Shown: positions 18,282 to 27,169 of the stretch, piece by piece | Layout of the letters: every line of letters begins with the position of its first letter | Position numbering within the stretch: the stretch's first letter is position 1 | Source of the DNA: an uncultured Bacilli bacterium | GTDB taxonomy: Bacteria; Bacillota_I; Bacilli_A; RF39; UBA660 | Assembly: GCA_947628565.1 (NCBI GenBank) | Contig: CANRAH010000001.1 | Coordinates: 1 to 64,000 of the forward strand | Reading direction: 5' to 3' | Length of the DNA: 64,000 nucleotides | Notes under the pieces: generated by a model | The model's input: the letters and a program-made list of their open reading frames with translations, nothing else | Database searches by the model: none | Told to the model about the DNA's origin: nothing | Translations under genes and position numbers: made by a program

Positions 18282-19174
18282 AAATAGAGGAAAATTTAAC
18301 GATAAGAATAGATGCATATTTAAGTGAAAAACTTGAATTAAGTAGAAGTAGAATATCTAAAATGATTGATGATGGAACTATATTAGTCAATGATAAAAAA
18401 GTAAAAAATAGCTATTTATTAAAAACAGGTGATATAGTTAAAATTGGTGAATATAAAGAAGAACAAATGAATTTAGAACCTGTAAATATAAAGCTTGATA
18501 TAGTGTATGAAGATGAAGATGTTATAGTAATAAATAAACCAAATGGAATGGTTGTACATCCAGCAATAGGCAATACAACTAATACACTTGTTAATGCATT
18601 ACTTTATCATTCTAAAAATTTAAGTGATGTAAATGAATATAGGCCAGGCATAGTTCATAGAATAGACGCTTATACAACAGGACTTTTAGTGGTAGCTAAA
18701 AATAATAAATCTCATGAAATATTAAGTAAACAAATAAGTGAAAAAAAGGCATCTAGAAATTATATTGCACTAGTATGGGGAGTTATAAATGAAGATACTG
18801 CAACTATAGATGCACCAATTGGAAGAGATAATAATGATAGAAAAAAAATGGCTGTTACAAGTATTAATTCTAAAAATGCTGTAACACATTTGAAAGTTAT
18901 AAAAAGATTTAAAGATGCTACATTAGTAGAATTAAAGCTTGAAACAGGAAGAACTCATCAAATAAGAGTTCATATGAATTATATAAATCATCCTATAGTT
19001 AATGATCCTGTGTATGGAAGAAGAAAGAAACTAGATGATACTGGACAATGTTTGCATGCATATAAGTTAGGTTTTTTTCATCCCACAACAAATAAATATA
19101 TGGAATTTGAATGTGAATTACCAGAATGTTTTAAAAATATATTAGATAAATTTGAAAAAGAAATGCAGGGTTAG
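18272..19174 (+). CDS. RluD/RluA-family pseudouridine synthase
   Basis: N-terminal S4 domain, NKPNGMVVHPAIGN, GIVHRIDAYTTGLLVVAKN, ETGRTHQIRVHMNYINHPIVND. Confidence 0.95.
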   Translation: MELKIEENLTIRIDAYLSEKLELSRSRISKMIDDGTILVNDKKVKNSYLLKTGDIVKIGEYKEEQMNLEPVNIKLDIVYEDEDVIVINKPNGMVVHPAIGNTTNTLVNALLYHSKNLSDVNEYRPGIVHRIDAYTTGLLVVAKNNKSHEILSKQISEKKASRNYIALVWGVINEDTATIDAPIGRDNNDRKKMAVTSINSKNAVTHLKVIKRFKDATLVELKLETGRTHQIRVHMNYINHPIVNDPVYGRRKKLDDTGQCLHAYKLGFFHPTTNKYMEFECELPECFKNILDKFEKEMQG

Positions 19175-19454
19175 ATAATCTTTACCTTGCATTTCTTTAA
19201 TATTATGTGTATAAAGTTGAATGCTTTATATATTTTAAGTATTAGACCTTTAAAATCAAGATTTTTAATGCTTTTATAATTAAACACGATTACTTTTTAT
19301 TTTATATTTTCTCATAATTCCTTTATTTGTAAGGGCTTATAAAGGTTTAAAGACAATTGACTATTTTTATTGAATATGTTATTCTTAGTATGGTTATGAT
19401 ACTAAGGGCATATCTAAACTATGAAACTTTATAAATGGAAGGAGTAATAAAAAA

Positions 19455-21098
19455 ATGATAAAATATAAGAAAGATAAAGGCTTTACATTAATAGAACTGT
19501 TAGCTGTAATAGTGATACTAGCAATAATTTATCTAATTGCAGCCCCAATAGTATTAAATGTAATAAATGATGCGAGTGAAAGTTCTAAAATAAGAAGTAA
19601 AGAGTTATATTTAAGAGCTGTAGATGAAGCAATAGTAAGAAAAAACTTAACAAGTAATTTTAACCCAAGCAAGTGTACAGTAAATGATAATGGAGATATT
19701 ACTTGTGATGGAATAGAATTAGTAATAGAAGTAACAGGAGAAAAACCTTGTAAAGGTACAATAACATATGAAAACGGTAAGAGGATATCTGAAGATGTTG
19801 CATATTGTAGTGGAGGAAATACATCACAAGAAGATAATAAAAATACAAGTATAGCAAATCCTCCAGAATTAATGGATTCATTGACACCAGTAATATATGA
19901 TGAAGAAACAGGTAAATGGAAAGTAGTAGATAAAACAGATAGTAATTGGTATAACTACGATAAACAAAAATGGGCTAATGCTGTTATCGTTAAAGAAGAA
20001 TCGATGAAAACAGTTGGGACATTATTAACAGTTCCAGAAGAAGAAAATGATTTTGGATCATCAGATATATTAGCCATGTTTGTGTGGATACCTAGATATG
20101 AGTATAAAATAGATACAACTGATGGACAATTTGGAAAAGGAAGTACTAATAAAGCATTACCAGGAGAAATAGAGGTAAACTTTATAAGTAAAAATAAAGA
20201 TAAAGCAACAGAAGGATATATAATACATCCAGGATTTACATTTGGAAGTGATGCACTATCAGGAATATGGGTAGGAAAATTTGAAACAAGTCATGAGACA
20301 TTATCAACAAGTGAAGATAGTAATAATTTAGGATGTAGTGATGAAAGTTGTACTAATGCTGATGGAATAAGGATACTACCAAATGTTACTTCATTAAGGA
20401 GTAATAGATTATCAAATTTCTTCTTTGTATCACGTTCAATGTCAAAGGATGATAATATATTTAGAATAGATAAAAGTAAAACAGATACACATATGATGAA
20501 AAATGTAGAATGGGGAGCTGTTGCATACTTGAGTCAAAGTAGGTATGGAAAATATGGTAAAGATGGTGAAGAGGTATATATAAACAACTGTAGTAAATAC
20601 ATAACAGGGATAGCAGGAGATAGTGTAAGTGCTGAAAAATCAGATATTTGTACAAACACATATGAAACAGGAAAAGGTCAAAAAGCCTCAACTACAGGAA
20701 ACATTACAGGAGTGTATGATATGAGTGGAGGAGCACTTGAGAGTGTAATGGGGTACCTAATAACAGCCTATAAAGATACTTGGGGATCATCTAATATTTT
20801 GGGTATAGAAGTTAATGGGGCAAATTTTACTAGTGAACCAGAAAAAAAATATTTTGATGAATATGATACAATAGAACCAACAAATGAAGATAATAAAGGA
20901 CATGCATTAGGTGAAACAGAGGGCTGGTATGGAGATAATTTCATATTTGTTAATAAACAACAGCCATGGTTTTTCCGTGGTGGAGTCTATAGCAGTAGTA
21001 ATCCTACTGGTGGTACAGGGATATTCGCTTATGATTGTTCATTTGGTGTGAATGACAGTACAAGCACGTTCCGCGTTGTTGTTGCTCCAATTCAGTAG
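19455..21098 (+). CDS. Prepilin-type N-terminal domain protein with C-terminal FGE/C-type-lectin-like domain
   Basis: KDKGFTLIELLAVIVILAIIYLIAAPI prepilin motif; C-terminus WFFRGGVYSSSNPTGGTGIFAYDCSFGVNDSTSTFRVVVAP. Confidence 0.85.
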   Translation: MIKYKKDKGFTLIELLAVIVILAIIYLIAAPIVLNVINDASESSKIRSKELYLRAVDEAIVRKNLTSNFNPSKCTVNDNGDITCDGIELVIEVTGEKPCKGTITYENGKRISEDVAYCSGGNTSQEDNKNTSIANPPELMDSLTPVIYDEETGKWKVVDKTDSNWYNYDKQKWANAVIVKEESMKTVGTLLTVPEEENDFGSSDILAMFVWIPRYEYKIDTTDGQFGKGSTNKALPGEIEVNFISKNKDKATEGYIIHPGFTFGSDALSGIWVGKFETSHETLSTSEDSNNLGCSDESCTNADGIRILPNVTSLRSNRLSNFFFVSRSMSKDDNIFRIDKSKTDTHMMKNVEWGAVAYLSQSRYGKYGKDGEEVYINNCSKYITGIAGDSVSAEKSDICTNTYETGKGQKASTTGNITGVYDMSGGALESVMGYLITAYKDTWGSSNILGIEVNGANFTSEPEKKYFDEYDTIEPTNEDNKGHALGETEGWYGDNFIFVNKQQPWFFRGGVYSSSNPTGGTGIFAYDCSFGVNDSTSTFRVVVAPIQ

Positions 21099-21195
21099 CT
21101 TAGGCAACACTTTTAAACGTATAAAAAGTACATAGAGCATGATAAATATGATGTAGTAAGTTCATCTTGATTCTCTTGAGACAGCGTAATTAATA

Positions 21196-21225
21196 AAATA
21201 AAAAACAGGATTCCTGTTTTTTATC
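21196..21225. terminator. Bidirectional terminator
   Basis: aaaaaacaggattcctgttttttatc. Confidence 0.75.
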
Positions 21226-21460
21226 TATAATAAGGTCCATAGTATGGAGGGTATGGATAATAATAATTGTAATTAGGTCTATTATATCCACCATAGAAGA
21301 ATGGAGAAACTAAACCTCCTGTAATTCCACCTAGTATAAATGGTCCTAAAAATCCTCCACCAACCAATCTTTCATTGTTATTAAAATTTACATTTTTGTT
21401 TGGTATTGGATTATTAAAGTTATTGTTAAAATTTAATGGATTTTGATAAGAATTATACAT
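21221..21460 (-). CDS. Small Asn/Tyr/Pro/Gly-rich protein, spore-coat-like composition
   Basis: 79 aa: MYNSYQNPLNFNNNFNN...GGGFLGPFILGGITGGLVSPFFYGGYNRPNYNYYYPYPPYYGPYYR; RBS aaagga. Confidence 0.65.
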   Translation of the reverse strand: MYNSYQNPLNFNNNFNNPIPNKNVNFNNNERLVGGGFLGPFILGGITGGLVSPFFYGGYNRPNYNYYYPYPPYYGPYYR

Positions 21461-21508
21461 AAAAAGCTCCTTTCATGTTATAATATGTAAAGAAAGGAAT
21501 ATTGTGAT

Positions 21509-22606
21509 ATGGACGAAAGAATAAAAAAATTAAGTAATACAATTGTCAATTATTCTATTGAAGTTAAAGAGAATGATAAAGTATTAATACAGTATGAAAG
21601 CAGTATGTGCAATCCTTTAGTTAAGTGTTTGATTAAGGATATTTATAAAAATAAAGGAATACCTTTTGTTAAGTTATTAGATGATGAAATTAATTCACTT
21701 ATAATGGAAAATGCAGATAGTAAAACTATAGATGAAATGGTCAAAATGAAAACTTATGAGGTTGATAATTTTGATTGTTTTATAAGAATATGTTATACTT
21801 CAAATGAATATGAAGATAAAGACATTAAACCAAATGTAAGAAAAGAATTAGGTGAAAAATCAAGCAAAATTGATGATATTAGAATAAATCAAAGAAGGTG
21901 GGTATTACTTAATTACCCATCTGTGATTGATGCATATAAGGCTCATATGAAGTATGATGATTTTTACAATTATTCTATGGATGTTATGAACGTTGATTAT
22001 AAAAGTATGAGTAAAGATATCGAACCATTAAAAAAACTTATGGAAAGTACAGATAAGGTAAGAATTGTAGGGCCAAATACAGATATTACTTTTAGTATAA
22101 AAGGCATGCCAGCAATACCTTGTTGTGGTAAGGCTAATATTCCAGATGGTGAGCTTTATACGGCTCCAATAAAAAACAGTGTTAATGGGATAATTACTTA
22201 TAACACTAAAAGCCCATATAATGGTAATATATTTGAAAATATCAGTTTAGAATTTGAAAACGGAAAAATTATTAATTGTTCTTCTTTAAATGATAATGAT
22301 AAATTAAAAGAGATATTTGAAACGGATGAAGGAGCGCGTTATATAGGGGAATTTTCTTTAGGATTTAATCCAGAGATAAAACATCCAATGGGAGATATAT
22401 TATATGATGAAAAAATAATGGGAAGTTTGCATTTTACACCAGGTAGATGTTATGAGGATTGTGATAATGGAAATATTTCAAGCATACATTGGGATTTAGT
22501 TTTAATACAAACACCTGAATATGGTGGCGGTGAAATATATTTTGATGATGTTTTGATTAGAAAAGATGGAAAATTTGTTCTTGATGAGTTAAAACAATTA
22601 AATTAA
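21509..22606 (+). CDS. M29-family aminopeptidase
   Basis: DITFSIKGMPAIPCCGKANIPDGELYTAPIKNSVNG; GEFSLGFNP; SLHFTPGRCYEDCDNGN.S.IHWDLV. Confidence 0.9.
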   Translation: MDERIKKLSNTIVNYSIEVKENDKVLIQYESSMCNPLVKCLIKDIYKNKGIPFVKLLDDEINSLIMENADSKTIDEMVKMKTYEVDNFDCFIRICYTSNEYEDKDIKPNVRKELGEKSSKIDDIRINQRRWVLLNYPSVIDAYKAHMKYDDFYNYSMDVMNVDYKSMSKDIEPLKKLMESTDKVRIVGPNTDITFSIKGMPAIPCCGKANIPDGELYTAPIKNSVNGIITYNTKSPYNGNIFENISLEFENGKIINCSSLNDNDKLKEIFETDEGARYIGEFSLGFNPEIKHPMGDILYDEKIMGSLHFTPGRCYEDCDNGNISSIHWDLVLIQTPEYGGGEIYFDDVLIRKDGKFVLDELKQLN

Positions 22607-22645
22607 GGTAACTATTTTTTTAAAAATATGATATTATATAAATAG

Positions 22646-23530
22646 GTGATAATTATGGAGAAAGCAAAAGTTTATTTTATAAAAGATATAACACCAGAGA
22701 ATGTTGTTTTAATATTTAAAAAATTAGGGATAGAACTAAAAGGCAATGTAGCTGTTAAGGTTCATTCTGGAGAAAAAGGAAATCAAAATTATTTAAGACC
22801 AGATTTTATGAGACCGATAATTGAATATTTAAATGGTACTGTTGTTGAATGCAATACAGCATATGATGGAGCTCGAGATACAACAGAAAAGCATAGAAAA
22901 TTAATGGAAGAACATGAATTTAGTAAATATTTTAATGTTGATATTCTAGATAGTGATGAAGATATTGTTTTAGAAATACCTAATGGTAAAGTAATAAAGA
23001 AAAATTACGTAGGTAAAAATTTAAAAAATTATGATTCAATGTTAGTACTTTCACATTTTAAAGGACATCCAATGGGAGGATATGGAGGAGCTTTAAAACA
23101 ACTATCAATAGGAGTTGCTTCATCTAAAGGAAAAAGATATATTCATTGTGCTGGAAAAGAAAATGGTACATATGATGATATGTTTAAAGCAGATCAAAAT
23201 AGTTTCTTAGAATCTATGGCTGATGCAGCTTCATCAGTTGTTAAATTCTTTGATGGTAATATTGCATATATAAATGTAATGTGTAATATGTCTGTTGACT
23301 GTGATTGCTGTAATGTAGCAGAAGATCCTTGTATGAAAGATATTGGAATTTTAGCTAGTTTAGATCCAATTGCGATTGATCAAGCTTGCATTGATTTAGT
23401 AAAGAATTCTAATGATCCAGGTAAAGATCACTTATTAGAAAGAATTAATTCTAGAAATGGATTACATACAATAGATGCTGCAGTAGATTTAGGCTATGGA
23501 ACAAAAGAATATGAATTAATTGAAATATAA
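22646..23530 (+). CDS. DUF362 domain-containing protein (start probably 22655)
   Basis: VAVKVHSGEKGNQNYLRPDF; LSHFKGHPMGGYGGALKQLSIG; CNMSVDCDCC. Confidence 0.88.
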   Translation: MIIMEKAKVYFIKDITPENVVLIFKKLGIELKGNVAVKVHSGEKGNQNYLRPDFMRPIIEYLNGTVVECNTAYDGARDTTEKHRKLMEEHEFSKYFNVDILDSDEDIVLEIPNGKVIKKNYVGKNLKNYDSMLVLSHFKGHPMGGYGGALKQLSIGVASSKGKRYIHCAGKENGTYDDMFKADQNSFLESMADAASSVVKFFDGNIAYINVMCNMSVDCDCCNVAEDPCMKDIGILASLDPIAIDQACIDLVKNSNDPGKDHLLERINSRNGLHTIDAAVDLGYGTKEYELIEI

Positions 23531-23544
23531 AAAATAATATTTTA

Positions 23545-23571
23545 GAAGCTAAAAGGCTTCTTTTTTTATTT
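23545..23571 (+). terminator. Terminator
   Basis: agaagctaaaaggcttctttttttat. Confidence 0.75.
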
Positions 23572-24372
23572 ATGAATAATTATGTAAAAATTTTTCTTTA
23601 TTTGGTGTATAATTATTTTGGTGATAATATGATAGATGTAAATGATAAGGTTGTAATAGTAACAGGTGGTACAAGAGGAATAGGGTTTGAAATAGTAAGG
23701 CTATTTAGTAAAAAAAATGCTAAAGTTATTTTATTTGGTTCAAGGAAAGAAACAGTTGATAAATCAATTGAGACATTAAGAAAAGAAGGTATCATAGTTA
23801 GAGGATATTATCCTAATTTAAATGATTATGATGAAATCGTAAAAATAGTAAAAGAGATTAATGACATATATGGTAGTATTGATATACTCATAAATAATGC
23901 TGGTATATCTCAAAATAAAAAGATAGAAGATATTACAAGTTCAGAGTTTACAAATATTATGAATATAAATGTAAATGCAATGTTTAATATGTCAAAAGCA
24001 GTAATACCATATATGAAAAGTCAAAAAAGAGGAGTTATTTTAAATACTTCTTCCATTGTGAGTATTTATGGTCAAAAATCTGGTATAGGATATCCAACGA
24101 GCAAATTTGCAGTGAATGGGTTTACAAAATCTTTAGCTTTAGAGCTTGCTCCATTTAATATAAGGGTAAATGCCGTTGCTCCTGGTATAACAAATACGGA
24201 TATGGTAAAATCATTACCCGATAATGTTATAGACCCTTTGATAAAACAAATTCCACTTGGTAGAATGGCAAACCCAATAGATATTGCAAATGCTTTTCTG
24301 TTTTTAGCAAGTGATATGGCAAGTTATATAACAGGTGTTATTTTGCAAGTAGATGGAGCTTTAATAAATTAG
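23572..24372 (+). CDS. SDR-family oxidoreductase, FabG-like (start probably ATG at 23629)
   Basis: VVIVTGGTRGIGFEIVRLF; NNAGIS; YPTSKFAVNGFTKSLALELAPFNIRVNAVAPG; GGTG-Rossmann. Confidence 0.92.
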   Translation: MNNYVKIFLYLVYNYFGDNMIDVNDKVVIVTGGTRGIGFEIVRLFSKKNAKVILFGSRKETVDKSIETLRKEGIIVRGYYPNLNDYDEIVKIVKEINDIYGSIDILINNAGISQNKKIEDITSSEFTNIMNINVNAMFNMSKAVIPYMKSQKRGVILNTSSIVSIYGQKSGIGYPTSKFAVNGFTKSLALELAPFNIRVNAVAPGITNTDMVKSLPDNVIDPLIKQIPLGRMANPIDIANAFLFLASDMASYITGVILQVDGALIN

Positions 24373-24466
24373 TGTAAAGTAATTTTAGTATATGTAAACA
24401 AATAAATTATAATTGATTTATTTGTTAATATGTGGTATGATTATAACATAGGAGAGGAGAGATAAA

Positions 24467-25726
24467 ATGAAGAGAAAAATTAATTTATTATTTGTAAGTT
24501 TAGTAGCATTATTCATCGTTCCAAATGCTATAAAGGCTGACGTAGTCGAAAAAACTGTTTGTACAGCAACTTGTGATTATACTGATTTAAAAACAGCATT
24601 TGAAGAAGCTGAAGATAATACTAAAATTACATTAAAAGAAACTGTAAGTATTACAGATACATTAAAAGTGGATGAAGGTAAAAATATTATACTTAACTTA
24701 GGTAGTTTTGATATTAATGCAACACATAGAGCAATAGAGGTTGAAAATGGAACATTAACAATTGAAGGAACTGGAACTATAAAAGATTCTAATCCAGAAG
24801 ATGAATATGCTCTTATAAAAGTAATTGGATCTGATAGCGATGTTGCCAATTATTCAAATGTTACTATAGGAGAAGGTGTTACATTAGAAGGATATTCTGG
24901 TGTAGTTGTATATTCAAAATCAGCAACATCTAGTGCACATAAACCAACATATGGTGTAAATGTGACTCTTAATGGTAAGATTGTTGTTACAAGAGGGACT
25001 GATGGAATAGGCATTAGTATAAATGGTAATATATCTAAAGGATTAAATGATACTTTCATAATTTTAGGTGAAAATTCTAGTATCGAAGCTGAAAATGGAA
25101 CAGGTGTTTATATTGCTGGATATGGACATTTGATAACATCAAAAGGTTCAAATATTACAGCTGATACAGGAATTGTAGCTAAATCAGGATATTTAAGTTT
25201 AAATGGTAATGTAACTGCTAAAGGAGAATATGAAGATAATATAGAAGCATCAACATCTGGCCCTGTAAAATCTGGAGCTGCTATTCAAATAGAATCAAAT
25301 CCAGCCTATAGTGGTGAAATTGAACTTGTAATTAGTGATGGTACTTACAAAAGTGAAAATGGATCAGTAATTCAAGAATTTAATGCTTCTGAAGGAGAAG
25401 AAACTAGTGTAAAAAGTGTTTCTGTTTTAAAGGGAGAATTTGTTGCAGCTGATGATAAAGATGTATTTGATGTTACTGAAGAATTTACTGAATCACAAGG
25501 AAAATTCATAAAAGGTGGTAAATTTTCAAAAACAGTTGAAAATTATATTGCTAAAGGTTATACAACTGATGAAGAAGGAAACGTAAAAGCAATAGAAGAA
25601 CCAACTCCTGAAGTAGAAGTTCCAAATACATATGATGGTATATCATTATATTTAATAATTTCTGTTATTTCTTTAATAGGAATGTTAAGTGTTGGATACA
25701 TATTTAAAAAGAAATCATTAAGATAG
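24467..25726 (+). CDS. Surface protein: signal peptide, beta-helix-like repeats, C-terminal VPNTYD motif, TM helix and basic tail
   Basis: N-terminal signal ..IVPNAIKADV; C-terminus EVPNTYDGISLYLIISVISLIGMLSVGYIFKKKSLR. Confidence 0.75.
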   Translation: MKRKINLLFVSLVALFIVPNAIKADVVEKTVCTATCDYTDLKTAFEEAEDNTKITLKETVSITDTLKVDEGKNIILNLGSFDINATHRAIEVENGTLTIEGTGTIKDSNPEDEYALIKVIGSDSDVANYSNVTIGEGVTLEGYSGVVVYSKSATSSAHKPTYGVNVTLNGKIVVTRGTDGIGISINGNISKGLNDTFIILGENSSIEAENGTGVYIAGYGHLITSKGSNITADTGIVAKSGYLSLNGNVTAKGEYEDNIEASTSGPVKSGAAIQIESNPAYSGEIELVISDGTYKSENGSVIQEFNASEGEETSVKSVSVLKGEFVAADDKDVFDVTEEFTESQGKFIKGGKFSKTVENYIAKGYTTDEEGNVKAIEEPTPEVEVPNTYDGISLYLIISVISLIGMLSVGYIFKKKSLR

Positions 25727-25749
25727 AAAAAATTTCTATCTTTTTATAT
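25723..25749 (+). terminator. Terminator
   Basis: agatagaaaaaatttctatcttttta. Confidence 0.75.
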
Positions 25750-26017
25750 ATTAGGAAAGTGCTTGGTAAACCAAAAAAATAAAGAAACAAAAGATATACA
25801 CACAAAAAAGTATCTATCTTTTACATAAATAGAATGTATTTAAAAATCCGCTTCAATAGAAATAGGAAGCATCCTAATATTACAATTAGGGCAAAAAATT
25901 CTAACGTTTTTAAATTTACTTGAAATATTCTTTATAATTTTAAATAATTTTATTAAAAACGGAAATTCATATTAAAATTAGCGTTTATGAATAAATATTG
26001 AAATTTATTAAATAATT

Positions 26018-26902
26018 ATGTATAATATACCAAATATATATAGGGAGGTTTTTATGGATTTACAAAAATTGAAAAATTTATGTGCTGAATCAATGGAAAT
26101 TAGAAATCAGTCTAAAAAGTTAGATTTAAGTGTTAAAGAAGAGAAAAGAAAAATAAAAAAACAAATTGATGATTTAAAAAATGCTTTAGAAGAACAATTA
26201 AATGAAGTAGAAAAAAAAGCATTAGAACAAAGTGATAAATTAAGCAAACAAAGTGCTATTATATTTGATGAACTTGGTCCACTTTTAATGGAAGCTAGGA
26301 AATATGGTCGATATGATATTCTCGATTTAGGTGAAATCCTTAAAGATTTAGCAACAAAAATTACGGAAAAAAAATTCGATTTTATAATAAGAGAAAGCAA
26401 GGGATTTTTAAATTTAGAGGGTTATGCAGTTTATTATAATAATCAAGAAGCTTCTTTATTCGGTGATGAGCCTTATTGTGAAGAGTTTGTTTTCGCTGAA
26501 AGTAAAACCCCTGAAAAGGATTCAATCCCTTTGTGTGCAAATGGCGACGGAGTAATTGATTGGGGAGGAGGAACTTATTTTGGTAAGTCTGATTCGGTAA
26601 TGCTCTATCGTATTGATGGGCAATTTGAATTTGACGTTAATGATGAAAAATTAAAAGAAATGAAGATTTATCCTTTTGTTTATGATTTTTTGAATTATGT
26701 ATCTTTATATCGTCTAAATAATGATTTATCTGAAATTGACAAAACAAAATTAAAATTATTGGAAGAAAAGTTTTTAATAGAATTTGGTGATAAATATGAA
26801 GAATATAAAAAGTATGAAGAAATAAAATGTGAATCTATTGAAGATCATGAACATATTATGTCCATTCTTGCCGCGCCACAAAAACGAAAAAAAATGTTCT
26901 AG
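26018..26902 (+). CDS. Hypothetical coiled-coil protein (start probably 26054)
   Basis: gggagg RBS before ATG 26054; similar architecture to 5866..6684. Confidence 0.6.
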   Translation: MYNIPNIYREVFMDLQKLKNLCAESMEIRNQSKKLDLSVKEEKRKIKKQIDDLKNALEEQLNEVEKKALEQSDKLSKQSAIIFDELGPLLMEARKYGRYDILDLGEILKDLATKITEKKFDFIIRESKGFLNLEGYAVYYNNQEASLFGDEPYCEEFVFAESKTPEKDSIPLCANGDGVIDWGGGTYFGKSDSVMLYRIDGQFEFDVNDEKLKEMKIYPFVYDFLNYVSLYRLNNDLSEIDKTKLKLLEEKFLIEFGDKYEEYKKYEEIKCESIEDHEHIMSILAAPQKRKKMF

Positions 26903-26944
26903 ATAATTCAGTTGGAACAGAAGATATTCATTTAGAAAATCTAG

Positions 26945-26980
26945 TAAAGGAGATAATAGTAAAAGTTATCTCTTTTTTGT
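26945..26980 (+). terminator. Terminator
   Basis: aaaggagataatagtaaaagttatctcttttttg. Confidence 0.7.
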
Positions 26981-27169
26981 TGTCAAAAAGTCAAGTGATT
27001 TTTAAGTACTAACTTCAATAGACCATTTCCCTAAAATAATAACACGCTACTACATACAGTGTGCAAAGAAAAATACTCACTTAAATTTCATATTAACAAA
27101 TTATATAATTAGTGCTATAATATTTAACGTTTGAATTAACATATATAAAAAATTGAATATTATATTGTA

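Noticed and set aside
19699-20691. Minus-strand Leu/Tyr-rich ORFs opposite the pilin-like gene
   Set aside because: Shadow ORFs with repetitive LLLLL composition; no support.
24577-25059. Minus-strand ORFs opposite the surface protein
   Set aside because: Typical shadow ORFs opposite a Val/Thr-rich gene; no upstream signals.
25750-26010. Intergenic region as a hidden ncRNA
   Set aside because: No clear promoter-terminator pair or strong structure could be supported by eye.
26107-26400. Minus-strand 97-aa ORF opposite the coiled-coil gene
   Set aside because: Ser/Phe-rich shadow of a Lys/Glu-rich coding strand.
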